A DNA stretch of 64,000 bases from Brachyspira hampsonii 30446 (GCF_000316195.1 NZ_JH994111.1:867926-931925), one strand, 5' to 3'. Shown: positions 26,803 through 36,235, counted from the stretch's first letter. Notes: generated by a model not told the origin, from the sequence alone. Translations and numbers: made by a program.

Positions 26803-28035
26803 ATGTTAGATATCATTATAAAAAATATAGGCTCTATTGTAACTGCCCATGGAAATGCTCCGTTATATGGTAAGCAGCAAGGAAAGATAAAAGTATATAA
26901 TAATGCTTCTATAGGCATAAAGAATGGTATAATAGAGTATGTAGGAGATTCTATTAAAGAAAAAGCTAGAAAAACATTTAATGCTAATGGAGCATTAGTT
27001 ACTTCTGGTCTGATTGATTGCCATACACATTTTGTATACGGAGGTTCAAGAGAAGATGAGAGGTATAATATAATCATAGATCATATGAGTTATTCTGATA
27101 TAATAAAATCAGGTTATGGAATCTTATCAACAGTTAGAGACACTAGAAATCAGACAGAAAATTCACTTTATAAGAAATCAATACCAATATTGGATAAAAT
27201 GCTGCAATATGGAACTACCACAGTAGAAGGTAAAAGCGGATATGGCTTAACGGTTAAAGATGAAATAAAGATATTAAAAGTTATGAAAAAACTTAATGAT
27301 AATCATAAAATAGATATAGTAAGCACATTTATGGGCGGGCATGTAGTACCTGATGAATATAAAAATGACAGAGCTTCTTATATAAATTTGATATGTAATG
27401 AGATGATTCCTAAAATATCTAAGTTGGGCATAGCCGAATTCTGTGATGTGTTTTGTGAAAATTGCGGACTTGATATGGAGGAAACAGATAGAGTTCTCGA
27501 TACTGCCAAGTCATATAATCTAGGTATCAAAGTTCATTCAGATCAATTAGAAACTAGCGGAGGTTCATATTTAGCAGCAAGGTTCAATGCAATAAGTGCG
27601 GAACATTTGATTATGTCTGATGACAGATCCATAGATGTTATAAAAAATCAGGATGTAATAGCCGTTCTTTTGCCTAATGCCTCTTTTTATTTGAATATGC
27701 CTTATGCAAGAGCTAGATATATGATAGATAAAGGAGTTCCTATAGCATTGGCTACAGATTATAATCCGGGATCTAGTCCTTCTTTTAATATGCAGTTTAT
27801 AATGAAGCTTGCATATATTATATATAGGCTTAAACCTGAAGAGATATTGAATGCTGTTACTATAAATGCTGCATGTGCTATCAATAGGGGTAAAGAAATA
27901 GGAAGTATAGAAGTTGGTAAAAAAGCGGATATTATAGTATGGAATTGTAATAATCTTAATTTTTTACTTTATAGTATGGATAATAATTTATGCCGCATGG
28001 TTTTTAAATCCGGAGAACTTGTATATCATAATTAA
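26803..28035 (+). CDS. hutI: Imidazolonepropionase
   Basis: The third enzyme of histidine degradation, converting imidazolone propionate to formiminoglutamate. Metal-site and substrate motifs are DCHTHFVYGG, KSGYGL, GHVVPDEYK, HSDQLETSGGS and ATDYNPGSSPS. The length of 410 aa is normal. GAG lies 7 nt before ATG. No hutH, hutU or hutG is in this window, so the rest of the pathway is elsewhere or absent. Its last 60 bases and the downstream region are duplicated in tandem (27975-28235). Confidence 0.93.
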   Translation: MLDIIIKNIGSIVTAHGNAPLYGKQQGKIKVYNNASIGIKNGIIEYVGDSIKEKARKTFNANGALVTSGLIDCHTHFVYGGSREDERYNIIIDHMSYSDIIKSGYGILSTVRDTRNQTENSLYKKSIPILDKMLQYGTTTVEGKSGYGLTVKDEIKILKVMKKLNDNHKIDIVSTFMGGHVVPDEYKNDRASYINLICNEMIPKISKLGIAEFCDVFCENCGLDMEETDRVLDTAKSYNLGIKVHSDQLETSGGSYLAARFNAISAEHLIMSDDRSIDVIKNQDVIAVLLPNASFYLNMPYARARYMIDKGVPIALATDYNPGSSPSFNMQFIMKLAYIIYRLKPEEILNAVTINAACAINRGKEIGSIEVGKKADIIVWNCNNLNFLLYSMDNNLCRMVFKSGELVYHN

Positions 28036-28235
28036 TATTTTTTATAATTTTTTACTCTAAATAGTATTATTTTCTCTTGACAATTTGAGTTTATTATATT
28101 ATAATGTATAATAATTTCATTCATCATGGTTTTTAAATCTATAAAACTTATATAACATAATTAATGTATTTTTATAATTTTTTACTCTGAATAGTATTAT
28201 TTTCTCTTGACAATTTGGGGTTATTTGATTATATT
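27975..28235 (+). repeat. Tandem duplication of the hutI 3' end and the downstream promoter
   Basis: Two copies with a 129-nt period share CATGGTTTTTAAATC (27996 and 28125), a CATAATTAAT stretch, TTTTTTATAATTTTTTACTCT, and a TTGACAATTTG promoter segment (28077 and 28207). The second copy is diverged; in the hutI frame it decodes to a short relic FIMVFKSIKLI and a stop. Confidence 0.85.
28077..28105 (+). promoter_or_regulatory. Promoter (copy 1) of the TPR gene pair
   Basis: TTGACA (28077-28082), 17 nt, TATAAT (28100-28105). The duplicate at 28207 has the same TTGACA, but an insertion moves its -10-like TATAGT to 28235 (22 nt spacing), so copy 1 looks like the working one. Confidence 0.6.
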
Positions 28236-28301
28236 ATAGTAACATGCGTATATATCTCTGTACGTTTTTTAGCTTTAAGGGAGTAGTATATATTAAATAT
28301 A

Positions 28302-29282
28302 ATGGAAGAGGAATTATTTTCTAGAAAAGAGTCTGTTAAAGATATTTTCAACATTATAGAAACTAAATTAAAGCAGGGTTTATTTGAAGAGTCTATGGAA
28401 GACTTTGATAGGATTATGTCAAAAGATTTTGAATGTGCCAATCTATATGAAAATATATCCTGCGTTAAATTTTGGATTAATAGACTTGATAAGCTTAAAA
28501 CCGCTCAGAGAAACAGTATAGAATACTGCAAACTTTTAGATTCTACTTATAAGAAGTTCAATGTATTTATACATGGAAAATCTTATGATGAAAATTTAAT
28601 ATCAATTAAGTCTATTCATTATTATGTATATAATAAGATTATAGAGTTGATAATGCAGAGAAGTACTAATGATATTGAAGGCACGGAGGAATTGCGTTTA
28701 CTTTCTAATGCTTTTATAGAGTTAAAGGATTATTCTAGGGCATTAAAATCTTATGAATATTTGAATGTTGTAGAGCCGTATAATTCAAGAACATTAAGTT
28801 ATATTGCTATGCTTTATGATAAATTGGGCGATGAAAAAAAGTGTAAGATGTATATAAGAGAGGCGTTATTTTATGATCCTTTAAGTATAGAATTTGAGAA
28901 TATAAGTATAGAAATACTGAGAGAAATCAGAGATATAATAATCAAAAGAGGTGTTCATAACAATAGCCAAGAAGAGATAATATTATGGATGAGTGCTTAT
29001 GGAGAACTTATGAACATATTGGATGTTAAAAGACCATTAAATGAACAGGAGGAATTTGATCTTAGAAGAAACATCTCCAGATTGGAGGCAGATTACAGAA
29101 AGGTAAAACTTAGAGAAATTACCGCACCTAAACTTTTATCTTCGTACGCATTTTTAACTACTTATCTCATTATGAGACAGAATGATTCTGATATTGAAGA
29201 AGTTAAGGTATGGGGCAGAAAGATGGCTGTAATAGATAAAGAATTGCTGCAATACTACATAAAAATATTAGATAAGGAGTGA
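28302..29282 (+). CDS. TPR-like protein of unknown function
   Basis: A 326-aa soluble helical protein with TPR-like pairs (LFEESMEDFDRIM, KDYSRALKSYEYLNVVEPYNS, KLGDEKKCKMYIREALFYDPLS) and no other recognised domain. It lies 4 nt before the large helical gene at 29287, so the two form a unit. The good ribosome site AAGGGAG (28277-28283) is 18 nt from the ATG; an in-frame ATA at 28290 would have ideal spacing, so the true start is uncertain. Confidence 0.6.
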   Translation: MEEELFSRKESVKDIFNIIETKLKQGLFEESMEDFDRIMSKDFECANLYENISCVKFWINRLDKLKTAQRNSIEYCKLLDSTYKKFNVFIHGKSYDENLISIKSIHYYVYNKIIELIMQRSTNDIEGTEELRLLSNAFIELKDYSRALKSYEYLNVVEPYNSRTLSYIAMLYDKLGDEKKCKMYIREALFYDPLSIEFENISIEILREIRDIIIKRGVHNNSQEEIILWMSAYGELMNILDVKRPLNEQEEFDLRRNISRLEADYRKVKLREITAPKLLSSYAFLTTYLIMRQNDSDIEEVKVWGRKMAVIDKELLQYYIKILDKE

Positions 29283-29286
29283 TAAT

Positions 29287-31494
29287 ATGTCAGAAGCTCT
29301 ACAAAAATTAGAAAAAGTGTTTTCAGAAGAAACATTTACGAGAAAACCTCTTCTTAATTATACTGCTAAGTATTTTGTTGATTTATCAGGTATTCTCAAT
29401 GATATAAATGACAATGATGATATAAATTCTGCTATAGAAACTGCTAAGATGCAATTAGAGAAAAATCCGAATCATATATCAGCTTTATATGCAAATGGAT
29501 TTTTAAATTTAAAAATTGAAAATTATTCAGAGATGAGCCTAGAAAAACTTTTAGGTATTTTTAAAAATGCTAAAAAATGGAATATAGTTGAGTTTATATC
29601 TCAAAAGATTTTAGATGAATATTATGAGAGTGATTATGCTTTAAGATATTTGGCTAGCTATTATCAAAGCACTAATAGAGATTCTGAAGCATTAGAAATT
29701 TGGGAAAGACTTATACGATTTGATGTTTCAAATCCGGAGCTTCCTGAAAAAATAGCTCATACCAAAGAAATGGCCGGAGATATAAGCAGTGCGGTGCATT
29801 ATTATAAGATTGCTTTTGAAAGAAATCTTATGAGAGAAAGAAATAATGCTGAGAGCGATATTAAAAAAGTATTGGAATATGAACCTGATAATTATAATTA
29901 TCTGCTTAAATATGAAAATTCTTTAAAAGCTCTTGTAGATTCTAACATAATGATAGATGTATGGAAGATAATATTTTTCTATTATTTTAAAAATAACAGA
30001 TATAATGATGCTTTAAAGACTATTAAAAATTTGCTTAATTATGAGCAGGATATAGTAGCACAGAATAATAAAAAGGCTAAATTTTTCAGACATAGGCTTG
30101 TAGATGTTTATAAGGCTTTATATCCTAATCATACTCTTTTTGAAAAGATAGAAGAGATATCTTATATTACAAATGTTAACAAAAAGCCTAAAGATTGTAT
30201 AGAAGTATTTGAAAAGTACATACAATATGATGTTGATAAATATGTTATGCATAGAAATTTCGGAGCAGGTAAGATTAAATCTATAGATATAAATAATGTT
30301 AATATCAAATTTGTATCTCAGGAAGAAGTAAGAAAAATGACATTTGATATGGCTATACAGTCTCTTACTACATTACCTGATGATGATATTAATGTTTATA
30401 AGGCTTATAAACTTAATGAAATTAAAAAAATAGCAGAAGAAAATCCTACAGAACTTTTAACTATTATTTTAAAATATAAAAAGACAATAACTACAAAAGA
30501 TTTAAAGCAGGAATTAACTTCAAAGCCTTATATTGTAGTTGCTGAATCAGCTTATGCTAAATGGCTTGAAAGTGCAAAAAAATCTGTAAGAGCTTCTACT
30601 ACAGTTAAATTTGATAAAAATACTTTCCTTTATAATGAAGAAGCTGAAACTTATGATGCAGAAAGTTTATCTAAATTCAATAAGACTGATAATTTCTTTG
30701 AGAGATATCAGATATATATGGAGTATTTAACTTACACTCCAAATTTAAACTCTGAAGAAGCTAAAGAGATGAATGATTATTTTGTTCGTATTTCTAAGGA
30801 TAAAAATGCTCCTAATGATGAGAGAATAATAAGTACTATATATTTGAGAAGCCAGTCTAATACAGACAGCAGCATACCTTTGCTTTCAGATATTGTTAAA
30901 GATATTGATGATTATACTCATGTTTATGAGGTACTTCCTTCTTCTAATTATAGAGAGAAATTTATAAAAGCTATTTGGGACGGCCGAAGAGATGATTATT
31001 ATAACATAATACTTAAAATGCTTTATTCTCCTCAGGTTAAAAATAATTATCTTATAGTCAATAAATTATTTGAAGACGGAAAAACAGATATGCTTGCCAA
31101 AACTATAGATGATATATTTCTTCATTATAGGGAATGTCCTGAATCATTTGTTTATTTTGCTCAGAAAATACTTGACGGCGAGTATTATGACGAGAGTGCA
31201 GGAGATATAAATATAAATAAAAATTCTCTTATGATAGGCTTGCTTAGTATAATACCGCATCTTTCAAAAATGCTTGATAAAAAAGAAACTTCCGCACAGG
31301 CTAGAAAACTTTTGAAAGTTGTATATGATTTAGTATTTGATAAGGCTTATCTGCTTAAATTTATAGAGAATGAGTCTGAAGAAGATGTTAAAATAATATT
31401 TGGCGAATTCCAAAAATTAGTAAATTTAGAACAGCATTATAAAACTGACATTATTTCTGCTGTTATAAAACGTTTCCCAAATTGGAAGATATAA
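29287..31494 (+). CDS. Relative of the spirochaete GreA N-terminal extension, without a GreA domain
   Basis: A 735-aa helical/TPR protein. Its opening (SEALQKLEKVFSEETFTRKP), KKWNIVEFISQKIL and YVMHRNFGAGKIKSI resemble, from memory, the long N-terminal region of spirochaete GreA proteins (about 900 aa in Treponema and Borrelia). The C-terminus ends VIKRFPNWKI near where GreA begins in those proteins, and no GreA coiled-coil or FKBP-like domain is visible. It may still bind RNA polymerase or a GreA encoded elsewhere. Confidence in the fold is moderate; in function, low. Confidence 0.55.
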   Translation: MSEALQKLEKVFSEETFTRKPLLNYTAKYFVDLSGILNDINDNDDINSAIETAKMQLEKNPNHISALYANGFLNLKIENYSEMSLEKLLGIFKNAKKWNIVEFISQKILDEYYESDYALRYLASYYQSTNRDSEALEIWERLIRFDVSNPELPEKIAHTKEMAGDISSAVHYYKIAFERNLMRERNNAESDIKKVLEYEPDNYNYLLKYENSLKALVDSNIMIDVWKIIFFYYFKNNRYNDALKTIKNLLNYEQDIVAQNNKKAKFFRHRLVDVYKALYPNHTLFEKIEEISYITNVNKKPKDCIEVFEKYIQYDVDKYVMHRNFGAGKIKSIDINNVNIKFVSQEEVRKMTFDMAIQSLTTLPDDDINVYKAYKLNEIKKIAEENPTELLTIILKYKKTITTKDLKQELTSKPYIVVAESAYAKWLESAKKSVRASTTVKFDKNTFLYNEEAETYDAESLSKFNKTDNFFERYQIYMEYLTYTPNLNSEEAKEMNDYFVRISKDKNAPNDERIISTIYLRSQSNTDSSIPLLSDIVKDIDDYTHVYEVLPSSNYREKFIKAIWDGRRDDYYNIILKMLYSPQVKNNYLIVNKLFEDGKTDMLAKTIDDIFLHYRECPESFVYFAQKILDGEYYDESAGDININKNSLMIGLLSIIPHLSKMLDKKETSAQARKLLKVVYDLVFDKAYLLKFIENESEEDVKIIFGEFQKLVNLEQHYKTDIISAVIKRFPNWKI

Positions 31495-31520
31495 TAATAT
31501 TTTAGTTTGATAACAATTAT

Positions 31521-31545
31521 GGAGATTACAAAAATCTCCCTTTTT
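31521..31545 (+). terminator. Intrinsic terminator after the TPR/GreA-extension pair
   Basis: GGAGATT (31521-31527) pairs with AATCTCC (31533-31539), loop ACAAA, then C and five T. Confidence 0.85.
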
Positions 31546-31655
31546 ATATATTTATTTTAAGAAAATAATATATTGATAAAAAATCAAAAAATAATATAGC
31601 ATTATTATTAATAGTAGTGTATAATATATAACAAATTTTTTAAATGGATATTATT

Positions 31656-32843
31656 ATGAAATTAAGATTATCAAAAAGAGCATTAAAAGAAGATTTTCAA
31701 AGCAGTTTTGTAAAAATTATGCTTGAAGTAGCGGCTAAAGGTGATTTAATATCATTTGCCGGAGGTTTGCCTAATCCTGAATCATTTCCTGTAGAAGAGA
31801 TTAAAGCAGCAGCAAATAAAGTCTTAGAAACTAAAGGTGCTTATTCTCTGCAATATAACAGCACTGAGGGATACGGACCTTTAAGAGAGTTCATTGCAAA
31901 TAGATACAAAAAACAAGGTATGGATATAGAAGCTTCTGACATACTTATAGCTAATGGTTCTCAGCAGGCTTTAGATATTATTTCTTCATGTTTAATAGAT
32001 CCTAATGATGATGTTCTAGTTGAAGATCCGTCTTATTTGGCAGCTTTACAATCATTTCATCTATATAATCCTAATATTCATACTGTTAACTTAAATGAAG
32101 ATGGAGCAGATGTAGATGAGTTTAAAGATGCTATGAATAAATACAATCATAAGTTTTTTTATTCTGTACCTAATTTCCAAAATCCTACAGGAATAACATA
32201 TACAAATGCTGTAAGAGAAAAAATAGCTGAAATTATGAAAGGTAAAGATACATTTTTTGTTGAAGATAATCCTTACGGAGAATTAAGATTTAAAGGAGAA
32301 CATCAAAAATCTTTCGGTACATATTTAGGAGAGCAGGCTATATTAATGGGTACTTTTTCAAAGACAGTAGCTCCGGGTATGAGACTTGGATGGATTGCAT
32401 GCAGACAAAAAGAATTGTATACTAAAATGAAAGATTATAAACAGCTTATAGATTTGCATACAGGAACATTTGCTCAGGTAGTTGTAAGTCAGTATCTTGA
32501 AGATAATGATTATGATGCTCATATCAAAAAAATAATAGATTTATACGGCAGACAATGCAATTATATGCTTGAGGCTATGGATAAATATCTGCCTAAAGAT
32601 ATGCATTGGACTCACCCTGAGGGTGGTATGTTTATATGGGCTACTCTTCCTAAAGGAATAGATGCTGTAGAGCTTTCAAGAAAGGCTGCTGATGACGGAG
32701 TGGCTGTAGTAGCAGGAGAACCTTTCTATGAGGCTAAGAGGGGCTTAGGTACTTTAAGATTAAATTATACTAATTCTAAACCTGAAGATATTGATAAGGG
32801 TATATCTATATTAGCTAAGGTTATTGAAAAAATGAGAAAGTAA
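31656..32843 (+). CDS. PLP-dependent aminotransferase (class I/II, LysN/MocR-catalytic type)
   Basis: A fold-type I aminotransferase of 395 aa: LISFAGGLPNPESFP, YNSTEGYGPLREFIA, NGSQQALDIISSCL, YSVPNFQNPTGITY, the PLP lysine in MGTFSKTVAPGMRLGW (about 235), and HPEGGMFIWATLP. It resembles 2-aminoadipate/aromatic aminotransferases and lacks the HTH of MocR regulators, so it should be metabolic; the substrate is not evident. ATG 31656 is favoured (GGA 8 nt upstream) over ATG 31644. A terminator follows. Confidence 0.88.
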   Translation: MKLRLSKRALKEDFQSSFVKIMLEVAAKGDLISFAGGLPNPESFPVEEIKAAANKVLETKGAYSLQYNSTEGYGPLREFIANRYKKQGMDIEASDILIANGSQQALDIISSCLIDPNDDVLVEDPSYLAALQSFHLYNPNIHTVNLNEDGADVDEFKDAMNKYNHKFFYSVPNFQNPTGITYTNAVREKIAEIMKGKDTFFVEDNPYGELRFKGEHQKSFGTYLGEQAILMGTFSKTVAPGMRLGWIACRQKELYTKMKDYKQLIDLHTGTFAQVVVSQYLEDNDYDAHIKKIIDLYGRQCNYMLEAMDKYLPKDMHWTHPEGGMFIWATLPKGIDAVELSRKAADDGVAVVAGEPFYEAKRGLGTLRLNYTNSKPEDIDKGISILAKVIEKMRK

Positions 32844-32870
32844 AAGTAATTTAAATAATATTTAAAAATA

Positions 32871-32903
32871 AGGCGGTAAATGTAAAATTTACTGCCTTTT
32901 TTT
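32871..32903 (+). terminator. Intrinsic terminator of the aminotransferase gene
   Basis: AGGCGGTAAAT (32871-32881) pairs with ATTTACTGCCT (32887-32897), with one G-T pair, then a T run to 32903. Confidence 0.85.
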
Positions 32904-32988
32904 ATTTTAAATTATTATATTTTTATATTAAAGTTAGTATATGTTAACATTATTTTAGTATATTGTACTTTTTTTGTAAAAAAAATTC

Positions 32989-33017
32989 TTGTTTATTTTA
33001 CTTTTTTGTTATATAAT
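32989..33017 (+). promoter_or_regulatory. Promoter of the rubrerythrin gene
   Basis: TTGTTT (32989-32994), 17 nt, TATAAT (33012-33017); the expected start near 33024 gives a leader of about 64 nt. Confidence 0.6.
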
Positions 33018-33087
33018 ATGTTTTATAATCTATATGTTGCCTCTGCATATAAAAAATAAAAAACACTATATTAAAAAAGGAAAAAAC

Positions 33088-33696
33088 ATGATAAAAAAAT
33101 TTACTTCATTTATTCTATTTTTATTTATTTTTGCTGGTATTGTATACGGACAAACAGCTAAGTCTACTTTAGATGGTATGATGCAGTCTTATAACGGAGA
33201 AATGAATGCATCTGCTACTTATGCTGAGTATGCTAAAAAAACTCAAAATAAAAGTGTTGCTGCTATGTTTAAAGCCGCTTCTGCAGCAGAGGCTTTACAT
33301 GCTAAGCTTTTAAATGATATGGCTTTATCTTCTAAATTATCTACTAAAGCATTAACAGCTACAATCAATACTATTAAATCTGGTACTGATACTGATAATT
33401 TAAAAAGCGGTATAGCAGGCGAAACTTATGAGTATACAAAAATGTATCCGGCTTTCAGCAAAGTTGCTTCACAAGAAAATAATAAAAATGTTTCTGATTT
33501 AATGAATAGAATAGCTTCTGTTGAAAAAACTCATGCTGCATTATATAATAAAACTATGCAGGATTTAAATGCTAATAAAACTTTACCTACAGTTTATTAT
33601 CTATGTCCTGTTTGCGGATATGTTGAAGCAGGTTCAGCTCCAGCTAAATGCCCTTTATGTAATGCTACAGCTAGTTCTTTCCAAGCTTTTAATTAA
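33088..33696 (+). CDS. Rubrerythrin with a signal peptide
   Basis: A di-iron peroxidase-type protein that would detoxify hydrogen peroxide. The ferritin-like four-helix core carries the expected ligand set in SYNGEMNASATY, AEALHAKLL, AGETYEYTKMY and VEKTHAALY, followed by a rubredoxin-like domain (CPVCGY ... CPLC, from about 170). The unusual part is the N-terminus MIKKFTSFILFLFIFAGIVYG, a clear Sec signal, placing it in the periplasm. ATG 33088 is fixed by AAGGA upstream and by the promoter, which excludes an earlier in-frame start at 32989. Confidence 0.85.
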   Translation: MIKKFTSFILFLFIFAGIVYGQTAKSTLDGMMQSYNGEMNASATYAEYAKKTQNKSVAAMFKAASAAEALHAKLLNDMALSSKLSTKALTATINTIKSGTDTDNLKSGIAGETYEYTKMYPAFSKVASQENNKNVSDLMNRIASVEKTHAALYNKTMQDLNANKTLPTVYYLCPVCGYVEAGSAPAKCPLCNATASSFQAFN

Positions 33697-33727
33697 TCAA
33701 TAACTAATCAAAAATTATTATAGAGGC

Positions 33728-33764
33728 AAAAGCATTGATAATAATATTATTATCAATGCTTTTT
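33728..33764 (+). terminator. Perfect palindromic terminator after rubrerythrin
   Basis: AGCATTGATAATAAT / ATTATTATCAATGCT is a perfect 15+15 palindrome (33731-33760), flanked by AAA before and TTTT after, so it could terminate in both directions. Confidence 0.8.
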
Positions 33765-33839
33765 ATTTTATCATAATAATAACTTGAAAAAATATTAATA
33801 GTTTATATAATATTTTTAATAAATTTTTTAATTGGAGAA

Positions 33840-34808
33840 ATGAATAAAATGAATTCTATGAATATTATAATAATAGCATGTGCTATTGTAATTATTTTAA
33901 TTATACTTCTTATTTTGATAAAAAAATCTAAAAGCAAGCCTAAAGTCTCATTAACAAGTTCTAAAAGTAAATTTTCATTATCATCATTATTTAATACTTC
34001 ATCAATCAATGACGAGTTTTTTGCAAGTTTAGAAAATACATTAATAACAGCTGATGCTGGGGTTGAAACTACAAAAGATATTATTTCAAAACTTAGAGAT
34101 GTTATAGCGAAAGAGAATATAAAGGATCCTTCTGAAGCTAAAAAACATTTAAGAGAAATTTTAATATCTAAATTCATTTCAAAGAAAATAGAACTTAAAG
34201 ATAAAACAATACTTTTTATAGTTGGTGTTAATGGGGTAGGTAAGACAACTTCAATAGCAAAGTTAGCTAATATATTAAAGAAAGATCATAAAGTAATATT
34301 AGCAGCAGCAGATACATTCAGAGCGGCAGCTATAGAACAATTAGAGGAGTGGGCTAATAGGCTTTCTGTTACTATAGTTAAAGGACAGCAGGCTGGAGAT
34401 CCGGCAAGCGTATTATTTTCGGCATTAGATAAAGCAAAGGCTACTAATGCTGATATAGTTATAGTTGATACTGCAGGAAGATTTCATAATCAGGAAAATT
34501 TGGTAAGACAGCTTGAGAAGATGAAAAAAATAGCTACAGAGAGATTTACTGAGTTTAAATTTGTACCTATATTGGTATTAGATGCTAATGTAGGACATAA
34601 TGGAATAGAGCAGGCTAAGGTATTTACTAATGCTTTGGATATACAGGGGGCTATAGTTTCTAAGTTAGACAGCACTGCTAAGGGGGGAGTAGCAATAAGC
34701 ATAGCTCATTATTTATCGCTGCCTATATACTATGGAGGATTTGGAGAGAAAGTTGATGATTTCAGAGAATTTGATGCTGAAAGTTTTGTTGATTCTATAT
34801 TGCAGTAA
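33840..34808 (+). CDS. ftsY: Signal recognition particle receptor FtsY (membrane-anchored form)
   Basis: The GTPase that docks SRP-ribosome complexes at the inner membrane. The NG domain shows GVNGVGKTTSIAKLA (about residue 129), ADTFRAAAIEQL, DTAGR, and SKLDSTAKGG, ending GFGEKVDDFREFDAESFVDSIL. In place of the long acidic A domain there is a short N-terminal hydrophobic helix (IIIIACAIVIILIILLILI) and a basic stretch. GGAG lies only 2 nt before ATG 33840; the in-frame ATG at 33849 (11 nt) is an alternative start. aroA follows after 23 nt. Confidence 0.95.
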   Translation: MNKMNSMNIIIIACAIVIILIILLILIKKSKSKPKVSLTSSKSKFSLSSLFNTSSINDEFFASLENTLITADAGVETTKDIISKLRDVIAKENIKDPSEAKKHLREILISKFISKKIELKDKTILFIVGVNGVGKTTSIAKLANILKKDHKVILAAADTFRAAAIEQLEEWANRLSVTIVKGQQAGDPASVLFSALDKAKATNADIVIVDTAGRFHNQENLVRQLEKMKKIATERFTEFKFVPILVLDANVGHNGIEQAKVFTNALDIQGAIVSKLDSTAKGGVAISIAHYLSLPIYYGGFGEKVDDFREFDAESFVDSILQ

Positions 34809-34831
34809 TTTATAATTATTGGAGTTATATT

Positions 34832-36094
34832 ATGTTATTGACTGTTAAACCTTCAGAAATTTTCGGATCTATTTATATTCAAATGAGTAAGAGTGATGCT
34901 CATAGATCTTTAATAGCATCATCATTAGCTAAAACGCCAAGTATAATAAAGCATTGGATTGACAATGTAAGTATTGATGTAGAAGTTACAAAAAATGCTG
35001 TTTCTAATTTTGCTGATTTAGAAGTTATTGATGATTGTCTTAAAGTTTTTCCTAAAAAAGACTATAAAAAAGAATTAACTATAGATGTTAAAGAGTCTGG
35101 AAGCAGTTTAAGATTTTTAATTCCAATAATGTCAGCATTGGGAATAACTTGCACTTTTACTGGGTCTAAAAAATTATTTTCCAGACCTATTGAAGTTTAT
35201 AAAAAAATATGGAATGAGGAAGGATTAGAATTTATTCATTTAGAAGACTCCATTAAGATATCAGGTCAATTAAGAGCTTCTAATTTTAAAGTGCTTGGAA
35301 ATTTAAGCAGTCAGTTTTTAAGCGGACTTTTATTTGCTTTGCCTTTGCTTGATGGTAATTCTAATATTATCATAGATGGAGAATTAGAGTCAGAACCCTA
35401 TGTTATGATGACTTTGAAAACACTTAAAGCTGCAAATATAGAAACACTAAGGCATGATAATAATATAATAGAGGTATATGGTAATCAGGAATATTCAGGC
35501 ATTGATTATGAAGTAGAATCAGATTGGTCGCATGCTGCCTTTTTTGCTGCTGCTGGTGCTTTGGGGGGAGAGACTACATTATATGGGCTTAATAAGTATT
35601 CTATTCAAGGTGATAAGGAAATACTTAATATATTAAAATTTATGGGAGCTTCTGTTTCTTATAATGATGATAATTCCATTACAATAAAGAAAGTAAACAG
35701 ATTAAATGCACTTGATATAGATATGGCTAATATTCCGGATTTGGGTCCTATAATTACTACACTTGCCGCTACAGCAAAAGGTAAAACCAGATTATATAAT
35801 GCCGGAAGATTAAGATATAAAGAAAGTGATAGAATGAGTGATTTGATGGATAGTTTCTTAAAAATAGGTGCGAAGATAGAAGTAACTGAAGATGAAATAT
35901 TGATAGAAGGAGTTGAAAAACTTACAGGAGGAAACACTACTTCTCATAATGATCATAGAATAGCTATGTCACTTGCCGTTGCTTCTTCTGTTTCAGATGG
36001 TAATATAATTATAGATGATGCTGAGTCTATAAATAAATCATCTTTTAATTTTATAGATCAATTTAGAAGTATAGGCGGTAAAATAGAATTATAA
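34832..36094 (+). CDS. aroA: 3-phosphoshikimate 1-carboxyvinyltransferase (EPSP synthase)
   Basis: The sixth shikimate-pathway step, joining phosphoenolpyruvate and shikimate 3-phosphate. Motifs are KSDAHRSLIASSLA, the ESGSSLRF catalytic loop, LSSQFLSGLLFALPL, SDWSHAAFFAAAGALGG, LRYKESDRM and NDHRIAMSLAVAS. The length of 420 aa is normal. GGAG lies 8 nt before ATG. It is 23 nt downstream of ftsY and shares its transcript. Confidence 0.96.
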   Translation: MLLTVKPSEIFGSIYIQMSKSDAHRSLIASSLAKTPSIIKHWIDNVSIDVEVTKNAVSNFADLEVIDDCLKVFPKKDYKKELTIDVKESGSSLRFLIPIMSALGITCTFTGSKKLFSRPIEVYKKIWNEEGLEFIHLEDSIKISGQLRASNFKVLGNLSSQFLSGLLFALPLLDGNSNIIIDGELESEPYVMMTLKTLKAANIETLRHDNNIIEVYGNQEYSGIDYEVESDWSHAAFFAAAGALGGETTLYGLNKYSIQGDKEILNILKFMGASVSYNDDNSITIKKVNRLNALDIDMANIPDLGPIITTLAATAKGKTRLYNAGRLRYKESDRMSDLMDSFLKIGAKIEVTEDEILIEGVEKLTGGNTTSHNDHRIAMSLAVASSVSDGNIIIDDAESINKSSFNFIDQFRSIGGKIEL

Positions 36095-36235
36095 ACTTAT
36101 AATTATTAGTTAGTATTTATTAGTAATTTCATTCTAGTTTGGATTAGAATTCTATTGCTTGATATGTATTATTTTTTATAATATACAGATTTTAATATAT
36201 ACTCAGAATTGTTTACTGTATTTTGATTATTAGAT

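Noticed and set aside
27975..28235. CRISPR-like repeats
   Set aside because: Only two long diverged copies that duplicate coding sequence and a promoter, without uniform short repeats or spacers.
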